Shown piece by piece: positions 8,630 to 16,324 of a stretch of DNA of 19,181 bases. The DNA is from Vairimorpha ceranae. Lineage: Eukaryota > Microsporidia > Nosematidae. Numbering within the stretch: position 1 is the stretch's first letter; each line of letters starts with the position of its first letter. Position numbers and translations under genes: made by a program. The notes beneath the pieces were generated by a model. It saw nothing but the letters and a program-made list of their open reading frames with translations, had not been told where the DNA came from and did no database searches. The stretch lies in contig NW_020169368.1 in assembly GCF_000988165.1 (NCBI RefSeq), positions 1 through 19,181 on the forward strand. Direction: 5' to 3'.

Positions 8630-9229
8630 TTAATTCTCAATTTGTTCTCTTTGTCTTTTTTGAAATTTAATAATTGTATCAACGACTATATCAGTGATTT
8701 CAGCAACTGATTTAGTTGCATCGATTTTAATAAGATTTTTTACATAATCTCTCATTTGTAAGTAAGCTTCTGCAGCTTTAAGTTGAAATTCTCTAGTCTC
8801 TAATATTTCATCTCCCCAATTATGCCTCTTCATTAAAACATTAACATCCGCTTCTAAAAAAAATGTAATGTCCGGTTTAGGAAGGAGTCTTTCAGTTTCT
8901 ACAGCCCATCCTAGATCTATCCCTTTTGCATGGGAAAAACATATACCACTCCAAGAATATCTGTCACAAAGCAATATACCGGAGCGAGATGTTTTTTCAA
9001 TAAAATTTTTTTTTTGATATCTATCAGCAGAAAAAAGTAAATGTGTAGCTTCGTTTGTAAGGTTAATTTTACCAAGTAAATATTTATTTAATATTTCGCC
9101 TGTAATAGAACTGCGATCAGGAAAATGCATTTGTGTTGTATGAATATCCAATTCTTTTAATTTTTTATATACAGAATCACAAGTAGTGCTTTTACCACTT
9201 TTGTCAAGTCCTTCAAAAACTACGAACAT
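8630..9229 (-). CDS. Thymidylate kinase (dTMP kinase)
   Basis: The 199-residue protein is a complete TMPK of usual length (yeast Cdc8 has 216). Residues 7-15, GLDKSGKST, form the P-loop for ATP. DRY (89-91) followed by SWSGICFSHAKG is the dTMP-binding DR(Y/S) region. LPKPDITFFLEAD (116-128) is the conserved strand after the core helix, and KRHNWGDEILE (134-144) lies in the lid region. The enzyme phosphorylates dTMP to dTDP and is needed for dTTP supply, and microsporidia commonly keep it because thymidine nucleotide interconversion is hard to import. The start follows a TACCCC box with 8-nt spacing. Upstream lie two copies of TTTCCCTCC in the coding sense, 20 bp apart (9274-9280 and 9294-9300), of unknown role. 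Confidence 0.95.
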   Translation of the reverse strand: MFVVFEGLDKSGKSTTCDSVYKKLKELDIHTTQMHFPDRSSITGEILNKYLLGKINLTNEATHLLFSADRYQKKNFIEKTSRSGILLCDRYSWSGICFSHAKGIDLGWAVETERLLPKPDITFFLEADVNVLMKRHNWGDEILETREFQLKAAEAYLQMRDYVKNLIKIDATKSVAEITDIVVDTIIKFQKRQREQIEN

Positions 9230-9237
9230 ACTGCCAA

Positions 9238-9243
9238 GGGGTA
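9238..9243 (-). promoter_or_regulatory. CCC-like start signal of the TMPK gene
   Basis: The coding strand reads TACCCCTTGGCAGTATG, with eight bases between C-run and ATG. Confidence 0.6.
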
Positions 9244-9970
9244 GCGATGTTAAATAGTTTTTAATTGTTTCTTGGAGGGAAAAAAAAATTAAAGGAGGGA
9301 AAGATTAAAAACTAAAAAAAAAGCGATTAGAGGCATGTTTTGCAATATAAACAGTCATGAATTTTAATGAATTTTACTGTAAACAAAACATAATTATGAA
9401 CCTTTCTTTATTAAAATATAAAATTTTGTTATATAAATCTTAAAGTATCAAATTTATTGATAATTAGATTAATGAAATTAATATATGACTAATTAATATC
9501 CTTATGGTCATTATAATAAAAAAGGGGATTTATAAACACCTTAGATTGTTAAAACAATATTGTTATATAAATAATGTCTTTTTTTGAGATGAAAAAGACT
9601 CTATTTATATCGTTTTCAGTAATATCCTTAAATCAAATGCAAGTAATTAACCTCTCTAGAATAGACCTAATTAGGAAAAATTAAAAAATAATTTTTTATG
9701 ATTTTAAATGTATTTTACAATGTTAATTAGCTTTACTTATTGCGTTAATTAATTTTTATAAACTTTAAATTCAATCTTTCGCTAGTAAATATGTACACAC
9801 AGCTTAAAAATAAGTAAGTTCTTTACGCTATAAAAAAATTATCATCAATTATAATTTTTACAATTTCACATAAAATATTTAGTATTAGACATCTGTAATT
9901 TAAATTACTACAATCGATTATTTAATGAAGAATGATTTTACATTGTAATACAGTTTAAAAATTTTAACAA
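9244..9970. other. AT-rich spacer between TMPK and the inverted-repeat element
   Basis: Apart from the paired GGAGGGA motifs at 9274-9300, nothing recognisable is present. A CCCC box on the minus strand (about 9521-9524) precedes an ATG, but that frame closes after 14 codons. Confidence 0.4.
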
Positions 9971-10122
9971 TATATTTTTTTTCTTATTAAATAAATTTAT
10001 TAAAACTATAATATTAATTTAAAAATTTAAAGTAACACAGTAACATTTATCACATTAATTATAAAAAAAATTTAATATAAATATTATAGTTTTAATAAAT
10101 TTATTTAATAAGAAAAAATATA
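9971..10122. mobile_element. Candidate MITE: 152-bp element with ~43-bp terminal inverted repeats
   Basis: Left arm 9971-10015 and right arm 10080-10122 are complementary over about 43 positions, differing only in the length of one T/A run (eight against six). A 64-bp spacer separates them and encodes nothing. Both ends begin with TATA, so the short flanking direct repeat could be TA, as for Tc1/mariner-type non-autonomous elements. Composition is too AT-rich to match a transposase family, and no second copy is in the window. A large hairpin-forming inverted repeat of other origin is equally possible. Confidence 0.45.
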
Positions 10123-10530
10123 GTGTATTTACTGACAATTTACGCCTATCAAGATATTTTTATATTGGTATAAAAATAAAATGCACTGTAAATGTTGTTT
10201 AATTTCAGATTACAAGACTTTTTCAATATAATTTAAGTAAAATAATTATAAATAATTTTTTTGCCTTTGTAAAATCTCAAAAAAATTAAAAAATATTTTC
10301 TCCGTGTAGAAAATAACAATTTACAAATGATTTTAAACTTTTTACATAACAATTGGATCTTAGATATTATTATTCAGATATGCTTATCTTATATTTAAAT
10401 TTTTAAAGTTACAATTTAAAAAACAATCTTAGATTACAAAATTATGTTACGTTTTAACTATAAAGTGTTTACCACAAATATATAAGTATTTTGTCAACAT
10501 TTTATATCCTATAAAAAGCAATTTATTAAG
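10123..10530. other. AT-rich spacer upstream of the Pol kappa gene
   Basis: No gene, RNA or repeat was recognised in this stretch, which ends at the C-rich start box of the next gene. Confidence 0.4.
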
Positions 10531-10536
10531 TACCCC
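10531..10536 (+). promoter_or_regulatory. CCC-like start signal of the Pol kappa gene
   Basis: TACCCCTTTATG places the C-run three bases before the start codon, a near copy of the boxes at UFD2 and the Hpc2-like gene. Confidence 0.7.
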
Positions 10537-10539
10537 TTT

Positions 10540-12204
10540 ATGGATTCTAATGACAATGATGAATTTTTAGAAACCGAACAACTTAAAAAGATTGGTATAG
10601 CAACACTAGATGACACATTTAACAACAATAAAGACAACAAGTTATACAAAATACGCGATAAATCATACGCAATTGCACAAAAGCTAAAAAATTTATCAAA
10701 ATCTGAAATTGATATAGCCAAACAAAATATTTATAAAATTCAAAAAGAGTTTGCTTTACAATATCCGTCACTTTTTAACAGCAGTCCTTTTCTTATTTAC
10801 TGTCATGTTGATCTAGACTCATTTTACGCTAGTTGTGAATCATTAGATCATCCAGAATACAAATCAATACCGTTGGCCGTTGGTAGTATGAATATGCTTA
10901 CTACTAGTAATTATGTAGCAAGAAAGTATGGTGTAAAGGCCGGCATGCCAGGATATATTGGTAAACAGTTATGTCCTACCCTCAAAATAGTTAAATGCGA
11001 CTTTGCAAAGTATAATTATTATAGTGAACGTGTTATGAGTGTCCTTTCTATTTTTGACGAAGATATAGAAATTTACGGCGTAGACGAGGCGTGTTTAGTA
11101 TTTGACGATTCTAAATATAAGAAGGCAGTTATGAAACTTAATGACATTGGATATAATATATCTGTTTTGAATCAAGAAGCATCTAAAGTTCGTGTTTCGC
11201 CTAAAATAGTTGGATTTGACCAACATTATAGCAGCACAAATAATTCATATAAAATTTTTACACCGCAAAACGACTCAATTTACACACCAATTACAGACAC
11301 AAAATTTTCATTTAGGAATATTAGAAAATTGGTTGACAATATAAGAACACTAGTTTTTATTAGTACAGGGCTGACAATATCAAGTGGTATATCTGTTACC
11401 AGAGGATTATCTAAGTATGCATGTGGTATTAATAAGCCAAATGGATCATTTGTTATAGATAAAAATTTTGATTCACATATTCTTGATCTTGAAACTGATA
11501 AAATTAACGGCATAGGATTAGCAACGAAAGAATTACTACTTAAAGCATATAATATTAAGTATATTAAAGAGTTAAGAGACAATCTTCATTTTATTTACTT
11601 AACCTTGCCATATAAATCTTTTATTAATTTATTCAATTTATCTTATGGACTTTCAGTATTTGATTTCAGTGATAGAAGTAATAAACCCGTAAAATCTATT
11701 GGTATGAATACTTCTTTTAGACCCACTACAGATTTCTCAGATATTTGTACTGTATTGTGGTGCCTATGTACATCACTTTGTACAAAACTTAAATCTAAAT
11801 CTTTAGTATGTAGTACAATTACTCTACACTATAAATTCTCTTCATTTAGTAGTAGAACTAAACAGTCTAAAACAAGCAAACTTATTGATGATCCGGTACA
11901 GCTATTTAATATTTGTTATGATTTATTATTAGCTAGTAAAGTTATATTGGATACAAAGATTGTTCCTAATAAAATAAGGTTATTAGGAGTTTCTTGTAGC
12001 CTTTTAACAAGTGTAAATAAAAAAGGGATGTACATTTTTACTAGTACAGTGTATAATTTCAAAGTTTGTCCTATTTGTAAAAAAGAGTCGATACACTTAA
12101 ATAATTTTATGTTTGAGTGTCATGTTAATAGTTGTTTGAATAGTAAAGAAAAAGAGAATGCGAAACTTAAGAATACATTAGATTTTTATGTTAAGAAAAC
12201 ATAG
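10540..12204 (+). CDS. Y-family translesion DNA polymerase kappa (DinB family)
   Basis: The 554-residue protein carries the full Pol kappa layout. An N-clasp helix covers about 50-75. The palm motif HVDLDSFYA has catalytic Asp91. PLAVGSMNMLTTSNYVARKYGVKAGMPG is the fingers segment typical of kappa rather than eta. GVDEA supplies Asp182 and Glu183, SSGISVTRGLSK and NKPNGS are the later palm blocks, and a little finger follows. A C2HC zinc finger of the Rad18/UBZ4 type (CPIC...HVNSC) sits near the end, and the protein stops in NTLDFYVKK, like the C-terminal PCNA-binding TLDIFF element of animal Pol kappa. It bypasses minor-groove lesions in the nucleus. The residue before the catalytic DE pair is Gly-Val instead of the usual Ser-Leu/Ile. 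Only one finger is present, where human has two. Confidence 0.95.
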   Translation: MDSNDNDEFLETEQLKKIGIATLDDTFNNNKDNKLYKIRDKSYAIAQKLKNLSKSEIDIAKQNIYKIQKEFALQYPSLFNSSPFLIYCHVDLDSFYASCESLDHPEYKSIPLAVGSMNMLTTSNYVARKYGVKAGMPGYIGKQLCPTLKIVKCDFAKYNYYSERVMSVLSIFDEDIEIYGVDEACLVFDDSKYKKAVMKLNDIGYNISVLNQEASKVRVSPKIVGFDQHYSSTNNSYKIFTPQNDSIYTPITDTKFSFRNIRKLVDNIRTLVFISTGLTISSGISVTRGLSKYACGINKPNGSFVIDKNFDSHILDLETDKINGIGLATKELLLKAYNIKYIKELRDNLHFIYLTLPYKSFINLFNLSYGLSVFDFSDRSNKPVKSIGMNTSFRPTTDFSDICTVLWCLCTSLCTKLKSKSLVCSTITLHYKFSSFSSRTKQSKTSKLIDDPVQLFNICYDLLLASKVILDTKIVPNKIRLLGVSCSLLTSVNKKGMYIFTSTVYNFKVCPICKKESIHLNNFMFECHVNSCLNSKEKENAKLKNTLDFYVKKT

Positions 12205-12250
12205 ATTATAATTTTATACTTTTTATTAAATTAAAATAATTTAGTATTAG

Positions 12251-13480
12251 TTATAGATCATAATTGTTTTCTTCGATTAAATTTTTGTAGTGTTGATTGA
12301 CAAAATAAAGTGTCTTTACTTTGTTACTACACTCTAAAAATACATCTAGAATGCATTTTTTAGCTTCATAATAATAATATAAAATATCACGACTGGTATT
12401 ACTCGCATAGTGTTTCACTACGTAGTTAGTGAAGTAAATTATACACTCATTTTTAAATGAATTATCAGTGAATCCTAGAAATTTTCTAGTTGAAGAATAC
12501 ATATTTGAATCACTAGTTATAACTGTTATTGACACCAAAGCATTATCAATTTTTGTTATAATTTTATTTATAAATGTTTCGATTTCCTTATCAGAAAAAT
12601 ATTTAGATAAGCACGCATAAAGAGGAGGATCTATAGAAGATGGTGGCGTAGAAGGTACAAATGAATTAGGTTGTACAAATGAACTAGGAGAAATATAATC
12701 AAAGGAATTAACTAACTTATGAGAGAATTCTCCTTTATTGCTAAAATGTAGATTGTTACTCCCATTTTCTTCCTTTTTACTTTCTTGCATTGTATTATTT
12801 TTATGTACTTCATCTTCTTGTATCACTTTTGTATTTTCATTCCACAACTCTTTTTTATCTTCTGATATTCCTTCGTTATTTTCTAACACATTGTCGTTAA
12901 AAACTTCTAAATTTCTTAAATACACTTCTTCATTATCTTTGTACAGGATGTAATTAGTGATGAAATACCATATTTTATCTTCAATATTCAATACATCAAA
13001 TTGTTGTTGTATTTTATCAAATTTACCAGAAATATAACTAACGATAGCTTCTTTCTGTAAACATTCTTTATTTTTACTTTTTGGCCTTCCTTTTTTTATT
13101 ATCTTTTGTTCTTCATTATCTAATGTCTCTGATACCAGTGTATGACTAGCTTTTCTTTTTCTCCTAGTGCTGTAAATAGCATCTTCTAAAATCTGTAGCT
13201 CGTTATCTTTTTCTACTGTTAAAACAGGCTTATTTTTAAAAAAATTTAATACTTTTTTGGCAGAAAAAGGCAAAGGCCCCTGAAATACAAAAAAGTTACT
13301 AAGTGAGCACTCCATCTCCACAGGTTCACTTTCCCCTTCAAAAGATTCTATCAAATCATCTGCATAATCGTAGTCGTCTAGTCTATTTCTTCTCTTCTTT
13401 TTTGCCACTACAGACTTTTTAAGATCTACTTCTGTCGATTTTAAAATATCAAATGATACTTCTTTTATAAGTTTACTCAT
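12251..13480 (-). CDS. Hpc2/ubinuclein-like subunit of the HIR histone chaperone
   Basis: The 409-residue protein has one recognisable domain near the N-terminus. A basic cluster KKKRRNR (27-33) runs into DDYDYADDLIESFEG (35-49), and then CSLSNFFVFQGPLPF (58-72). This is the Hpc2-related domain, in which acidic D-Y-D residues and the FFV(Y/F)xGPL motif contact histone H3.3-H4. The HIR complex deposits histones outside S phase and represses histone genes. A possible AT-hook, KKGRPKSK (129-136), and further basic stretches suit a nuclear DNA-associated protein. The middle (about 200-290) is polar and low-complexity, and the helical C-terminal part is not recognised. The start is supported by CACCCC three bases upstream. 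It converges with Pol kappa, 46 bp between stops. Confidence 0.8.
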   Translation of the reverse strand: MSKLIKEVSFDILKSTEVDLKKSVVAKKKRRNRLDDYDYADDLIESFEGESEPVEMECSLSNFFVFQGPLPFSAKKVLNFFKNKPVLTVEKDNELQILEDAIYSTRRKRKASHTLVSETLDNEEQKIIKKGRPKSKNKECLQKEAIVSYISGKFDKIQQQFDVLNIEDKIWYFITNYILYKDNEEVYLRNLEVFNDNVLENNEGISEDKKELWNENTKVIQEDEVHKNNTMQESKKEENGSNNLHFSNKGEFSHKLVNSFDYISPSSFVQPNSFVPSTPPSSIDPPLYACLSKYFSDKEIETFINKIITKIDNALVSITVITSDSNMYSSTRKFLGFTDNSFKNECIIYFTNYVVKHYASNTSRDILYYYYEAKKCILDVFLECSNKVKTLYFVNQHYKNLIEENNYDL

Positions 13481-13483
13481 AAA

Positions 13484-13489
13484 GGGGTG
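13484..13489 (-). promoter_or_regulatory. CCC-like start signal of the Hpc2-like gene
   Basis: The coding strand reads CACCCCTTTATG, identical to the Pol kappa box except for the first base. Confidence 0.7.
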
Positions 13490-13555
13490 TGTAATACTAT
13501 TTTTTTAATAAAGATGTACAAAATGAATTATTTATTTAAAGGTTAGTATTTTCTT

Positions 13556-13754
13556 TTATATTTGACTTATTGCTTCAGTGACACCACTAAACAAATTTGG
13601 TGATAGATTCAGCTCTCCCCCATTCTCTGGTACATTTATGTCACTTCTTCTTCGGTACTCCAAAACAATAATATCTCTAATATTTATTGTTACTGTTGTA
13701 ATACCTTCTTACATAACATAATTCCTCTTTAATAATCATTCTTACAGTAACCAT
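13556..13754 (-). pseudogene. Decayed coding remnant, origin unknown
   Basis: On the minus strand a frame without start codon (13708 down to the stop at 13556-13558) encodes about 50 residues of balanced composition, including VPENGGELNLSPNLF, very unlike random AT-rich sequence. In another frame just upstream, an ATG at 13754 opens 25 codons (MVTVRMIIKEELCYVRRYY). The two overlap and could be halves of one gene broken by a frameshift. The region is also richer in G and C than its surroundings. I could not identify a family, and it might instead be a fragment of a mobile element. It has no C-rich start box. Confidence 0.3.
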
Positions 13755-13819
13755 AAATATTCTTATTATTTTATGCTTGATTAAAATAAATAAATGATTT
13801 TAACGTTAGTTACATTTTT

Positions 13820-14005
13820 TATAATTGTTATACTACACATTTTTTATTAAACATTTTTTATACTTTCATATTAAATACTTTTCATAATTTTTATATCAAC
13901 TATATTTTTTATAATTTTTATATTATACATTTTTTATACTTTCATATTAAATACTTTTCATAATTTTTATATTAAACATTTTTTATAATTTTTATATTAA
14001 ACATT
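13820..14005. repeat. AT-rich tandem repeats, 76-bp unit made of ~25-bp subunits
   Basis: ACATTTTTTATACTTTCATA starts at 13851 and again at 13927, and the match continues for nearly 50 bp, giving a 76-bp period. Inside, a 25-bp subunit beginning ACATTTTTTATAATTTTTAT recurs in degenerate form on both sides. The array ends within a few bases of the Cdc20 stop codon and may form part of that gene's 3' untranslated region. Confidence 0.75.
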
Positions 14006-14009
14006 TTAA

Positions 14010-15077
14010 TTACCTTACACCTATACTTGCTCTTTTTACTACTTTTTTAGTTTTATCACTTATTTTCCAAAATTTAAGATTTTCATCTCCTCCCGCACTA
14101 GCTAATATAGTGCTATCTGGATTAAGTGCTGTGTGTAAAACTCTGTTATCATGTTTACCAAATGAAATAACTTCCTTCATTGTACTTGCTTTCCATAATA
14201 TAATGTTATTATCTACATATCCATGTGAACTAATAAGTTCTTTATATTTACTTATGTAATTTAAAGTACAAACCTGTGAATTAACTTGTGTTTCATTTAT
14301 TTTCTTACCTTCATAAATATCCCATAACTTTATACATTTATCTTTTGTACCTCCCCCTGATGCTAATACACCATTTTTCCATGGACACCAAGCAAGTGCT
14401 TTTACTGCTGATTTATGATCCTTAAGAATTTTATATGTGTGATTATTGTACCATATTCTAATATCATTATCATTACTTCCACTAGCAATATATTTATTAT
14501 CTGTACTCCATTCTAATCCACACACTTCCTGTTTGTGCCCTAGAAGTATTTCATGTTCATTAGATCTAATATCTTGTATAACTATTTTTCCTGTTTTGTC
14601 TCCACTACATAATAAATTGTTATTCCAGGACTGTGATCCTATTCTAGTATTATGATATCTCTTATAAGATACTATTTTATCTATTTCTAAATCATAAAAT
14701 ATCATTTTACCTGTGTTTAATCCTATAGATACAATATTATTATTAGACTTTATACTAGTTATAAAATCTTCACTAGTATAAATTTCATTTACATCACCTT
14801 TTACATAATTAAACGTATAAGCAGAATAAGACAAGCCTATACTTAATATATCACCAACACTCCAATCTAAAAGATTAAGATAATAATCATCTAACATCCC
14901 TGGTGCATCAAGTATTTTAAATGGCTTGGTGTCTATGTATCTATTTAATACACGATCATATCTCGGTTCTAAATTTAAAGGTGATGTGCTTAATAATTTA
15001 TTTTTAATACCAACTACTGATATTTTAGTCACAGGAATTGTGTTAAATAAATCTTCAATGTTAGTAAAATTATTCAT
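14010..15077 (-). CDS. CDC20: Cdc20-like WD40 activator of the anaphase-promoting complex
   Basis: The 355-residue protein opens its WD40 propeller with FKILDAPGMLDDYYLNLLDWS (54-74 region), the signature of the Cdc20/Fizzy family. Seven WD-like blades follow, including LLGHKQEVCGLEWS, VKALAWCPWKNGVLASGGGTKD and ASAGGDENLKFW, the last being the family's final blade. The protein ends in Val-Arg, resembling the C-terminal Ile-Arg tail that docks on the APC/C. It recruits substrates to that ubiquitin ligase in mitosis. DAPGM and CPW favour Cdc20 over Cdh1. The N-terminus is very short: only about 50 residues precede the propeller, against 150-250 in yeast, and a standard C-box is not clear (YDRVLNR at about 39-45 is a possible degenerate form). 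TGCCC lies eight bases before the ATG. Confidence 0.93.
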   Translation of the reverse strand: MNNFTNIEDLFNTIPVTKISVVGIKNKLLSTSPLNLEPRYDRVLNRYIDTKPFKILDAPGMLDDYYLNLLDWSVGDILSIGLSYSAYTFNYVKGDVNEIYTSEDFITSIKSNNNIVSIGLNTGKMIFYDLEIDKIVSYKRYHNTRIGSQSWNNNLLCSGDKTGKIVIQDIRSNEHEILLGHKQEVCGLEWSTDNKYIASGSNDNDIRIWYNNHTYKILKDHKSAVKALAWCPWKNGVLASGGGTKDKCIKLWDIYEGKKINETQVNSQVCTLNYISKYKELISSHGYVDNNIILWKASTMKEVISFGKHDNRVLHTALNPDSTILASAGGDENLKFWKISDKTKKVVKRASIGVR

Positions 15078-15085
15078 ACACTGCA

Positions 15086-15089
15086 GGGC
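15086..15089 (-). promoter_or_regulatory. CCC-like start signal of the Cdc20 gene
   Basis: The coding strand reads GCCCTGCAGTGTATG, with eight bases between C-run and start codon. Confidence 0.5.
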
Positions 15090-15179
15090 AAAAAATAAAT
15101 TTATTTTGATATTTTAAAAATAAAAAAATTAAGATTAATGTATATTTAAAGTGTAAAATTTATTTAAATATATTTATAA

Positions 15180-15578
15180 AAAATCCTTAACAACAGACAG
15201 ATAAGAAATTACACCAAGATAACATGTAATTTGATACGATGGTCTCCTGCATTAGCTAATGCACCCAGAATTCCTCAATATTACAGAGAGCACTGCATTC
15301 TTTGTGAGGTAGAGCAAGAAGATCGTGAACACTTCTTGCTAGACTGTCCAGCCTTGTCCGAGAAAAGATCTCTCTACGAGAATAAAATTCCAGAGTTGAC
15401 CTCATCTCTACCAAAAGAGGATAAAGTTAAGATGATTCTTGGAAACATCCAAAACATAAAGACTTGTTCTATTATGAGAAAGGCTCTCCTTGTGAGAGTA
15501 GAATTTCTTGATAAAATAATAGTACTAAGATATATCTTAGTACAACAAAAGGTGAGGTCTCATGCTTCCTCAATGTAA
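15180..15578 (+). pseudogene. LINE ORF, C-terminal fragment with CCHC zinc motif
   Basis: An uninterrupted frame runs from just after a stop at 15177-15179 to TAA at 15576-15578, about 132 codons, with no ATG near its beginning. It contains CILCEVEQEDREHFLLDC, that is C-x2-C-x8-H-x4-C, followed by PALSEKRS. This is the zinc-binding motif found after the reverse transcriptase domain near the C-terminus of LINE-type ORF2 proteins. About 75 residues follow, with no PD-D/K endonuclease motif visible, which favours an element of the APE-endonuclease type over R2/R4-like types. The RT and endonuclease parts are absent because the copy is 5'-truncated, so it cannot be active. Confidence 0.8.
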
Positions 15579-15938
15579 TCTGAGACCAAGAGGCTACACT
15601 AGTATGTAGCATTGGAAGTAGCTAATTTATTAGCAATAAAAGATAAGCACATTTGATCTGAGAAGGGTCTGGCTTGAAGCTGCATATTATGCCGTAGTAT
15701 CCCGCTGGACTGAGTTGTGTTCTTAAATGGTGTATTGAGCCAGGCATTAAACCTCAAATCCTGCTAAGTGCAGGTCTTGGTCTCAATGACTAATCGATTT
15801 TAATAAATCCTACAGAGTTCCCTATCTTCCTGCAAGCAAAGCCCTTATGGTATGCTAGTGTGCGTCACTGATTATTTGATTTTGAGTTTTGGTGCCGTAG
15901 AAGCTTTCTTAGATGATAATAAACTACGTTACTTTTTT
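15185..15938 (+). mobile_element. 5'-truncated non-LTR retrotransposon (LINE), copy 2
   Basis: The insert holds the end of a reverse-transcriptase ORF followed by a 3' untranslated tail of about 350 nt. From about 15652 it is shared with copy 3, and from 15772 also with copy 1. TTTATAAAAA occurs just before it (15173-15182) and again right after the 3' T-run (15939-15948), a plausible target-site duplication. Loss of the 5' end, a duplicated target and a constant 3' end are the marks of target-primed reverse transcription. The G+C content is visibly higher than that of neighbouring genes. The exact 3' boundary is uncertain because it falls inside a T-run. Confidence 0.82.
15760..15774 (+). 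other. Conserved hairpin in retroelement tail (copy 2)
   Basis: CCTGC-TAAGT-GCAGG forms a 5-bp stem with a 5-nt loop. The equivalent in copy 3 (17729-17743) keeps the stem and changes only a loop base. Confidence 0.6.
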
Positions 15939-16217
15939 TTTATAAAAATTCAAAATAATTAAATTTTTTTTTTTTTCTTGCATGGAAATAAATTTTGTAA
16001 ATATTTTTAAAACAGCATAATTTATAAAATTTAAATGTGGCAACAGTAGTAGAAGTTTTACTAATGTAAAAAAGCAAATTGGAAAAATGAAAGAGTAGAA
16101 GTAGTAAACTCAGAAATTAAAGACATGGTACAATTAGCATAAGAAAATTTTAAAATACTTTATCTAAATAAATTTATTATTAATTTAAATGGAACAGAAA
16201 AGTATAATATGCTAAGA
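15939..16217. other. Spacer after copy 2 with a possible decayed coding stretch
   Basis: In one plus-strand frame (16065-16241) 59 codons are broken by a single TAA. The residues around IKDMVQLA and LNKFIINLNGTEK loosely recall the C-terminal part of ribosomal protein uL23, but the resemblance is weak and no start or C-rich box is present. The rest is AT-rich without recognisable content. Confidence 0.2.
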
Positions 16218-16324
16218 AAAAAAAACATTTGTAAATTTTAAATATTTTACTTTATAATAAAATTATTTTAAATAAAAAACATTTGTAAATTTTATATATT
16301 TTACTTTATGATAAAATTATTTTA
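16217..16324 (+). repeat. 54-bp direct duplication just upstream of RPF2
   Basis: AAAAAACATTTGTAAATTTT and about 30 further bases occur twice in tandem with a 54-bp period (the C of ACATTT at 16226 and 16280), differing at few positions. The second copy runs straight into the ACCCTTAAGATG start region, and the first ends in TTTTAAAT instead. The RPF2 promoter-proximal DNA, but not the C-rich box, has thus been duplicated. Confidence 0.8.

Noticed and set aside
9480..9526. A CCCC box followed by an ATG on the minus strand, like the start signals of real genes.
   Set aside because: The frame closes after 14 codons and no continuation by splicing was visible.
15231..15578. Treating the zinc-motif ORF as an intact gene starting at 15231.
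   Set aside because: That position is TTG, the frame is open further upstream, and the fragment lies in a 5'-truncated retroelement.
16065..16241. A broken frame with loose similarity to ribosomal protein uL23.
   Set aside because: Similarity rests on a few residues with a gap and an internal stop. Mentioned only as a weak possibility in the spacer entry.
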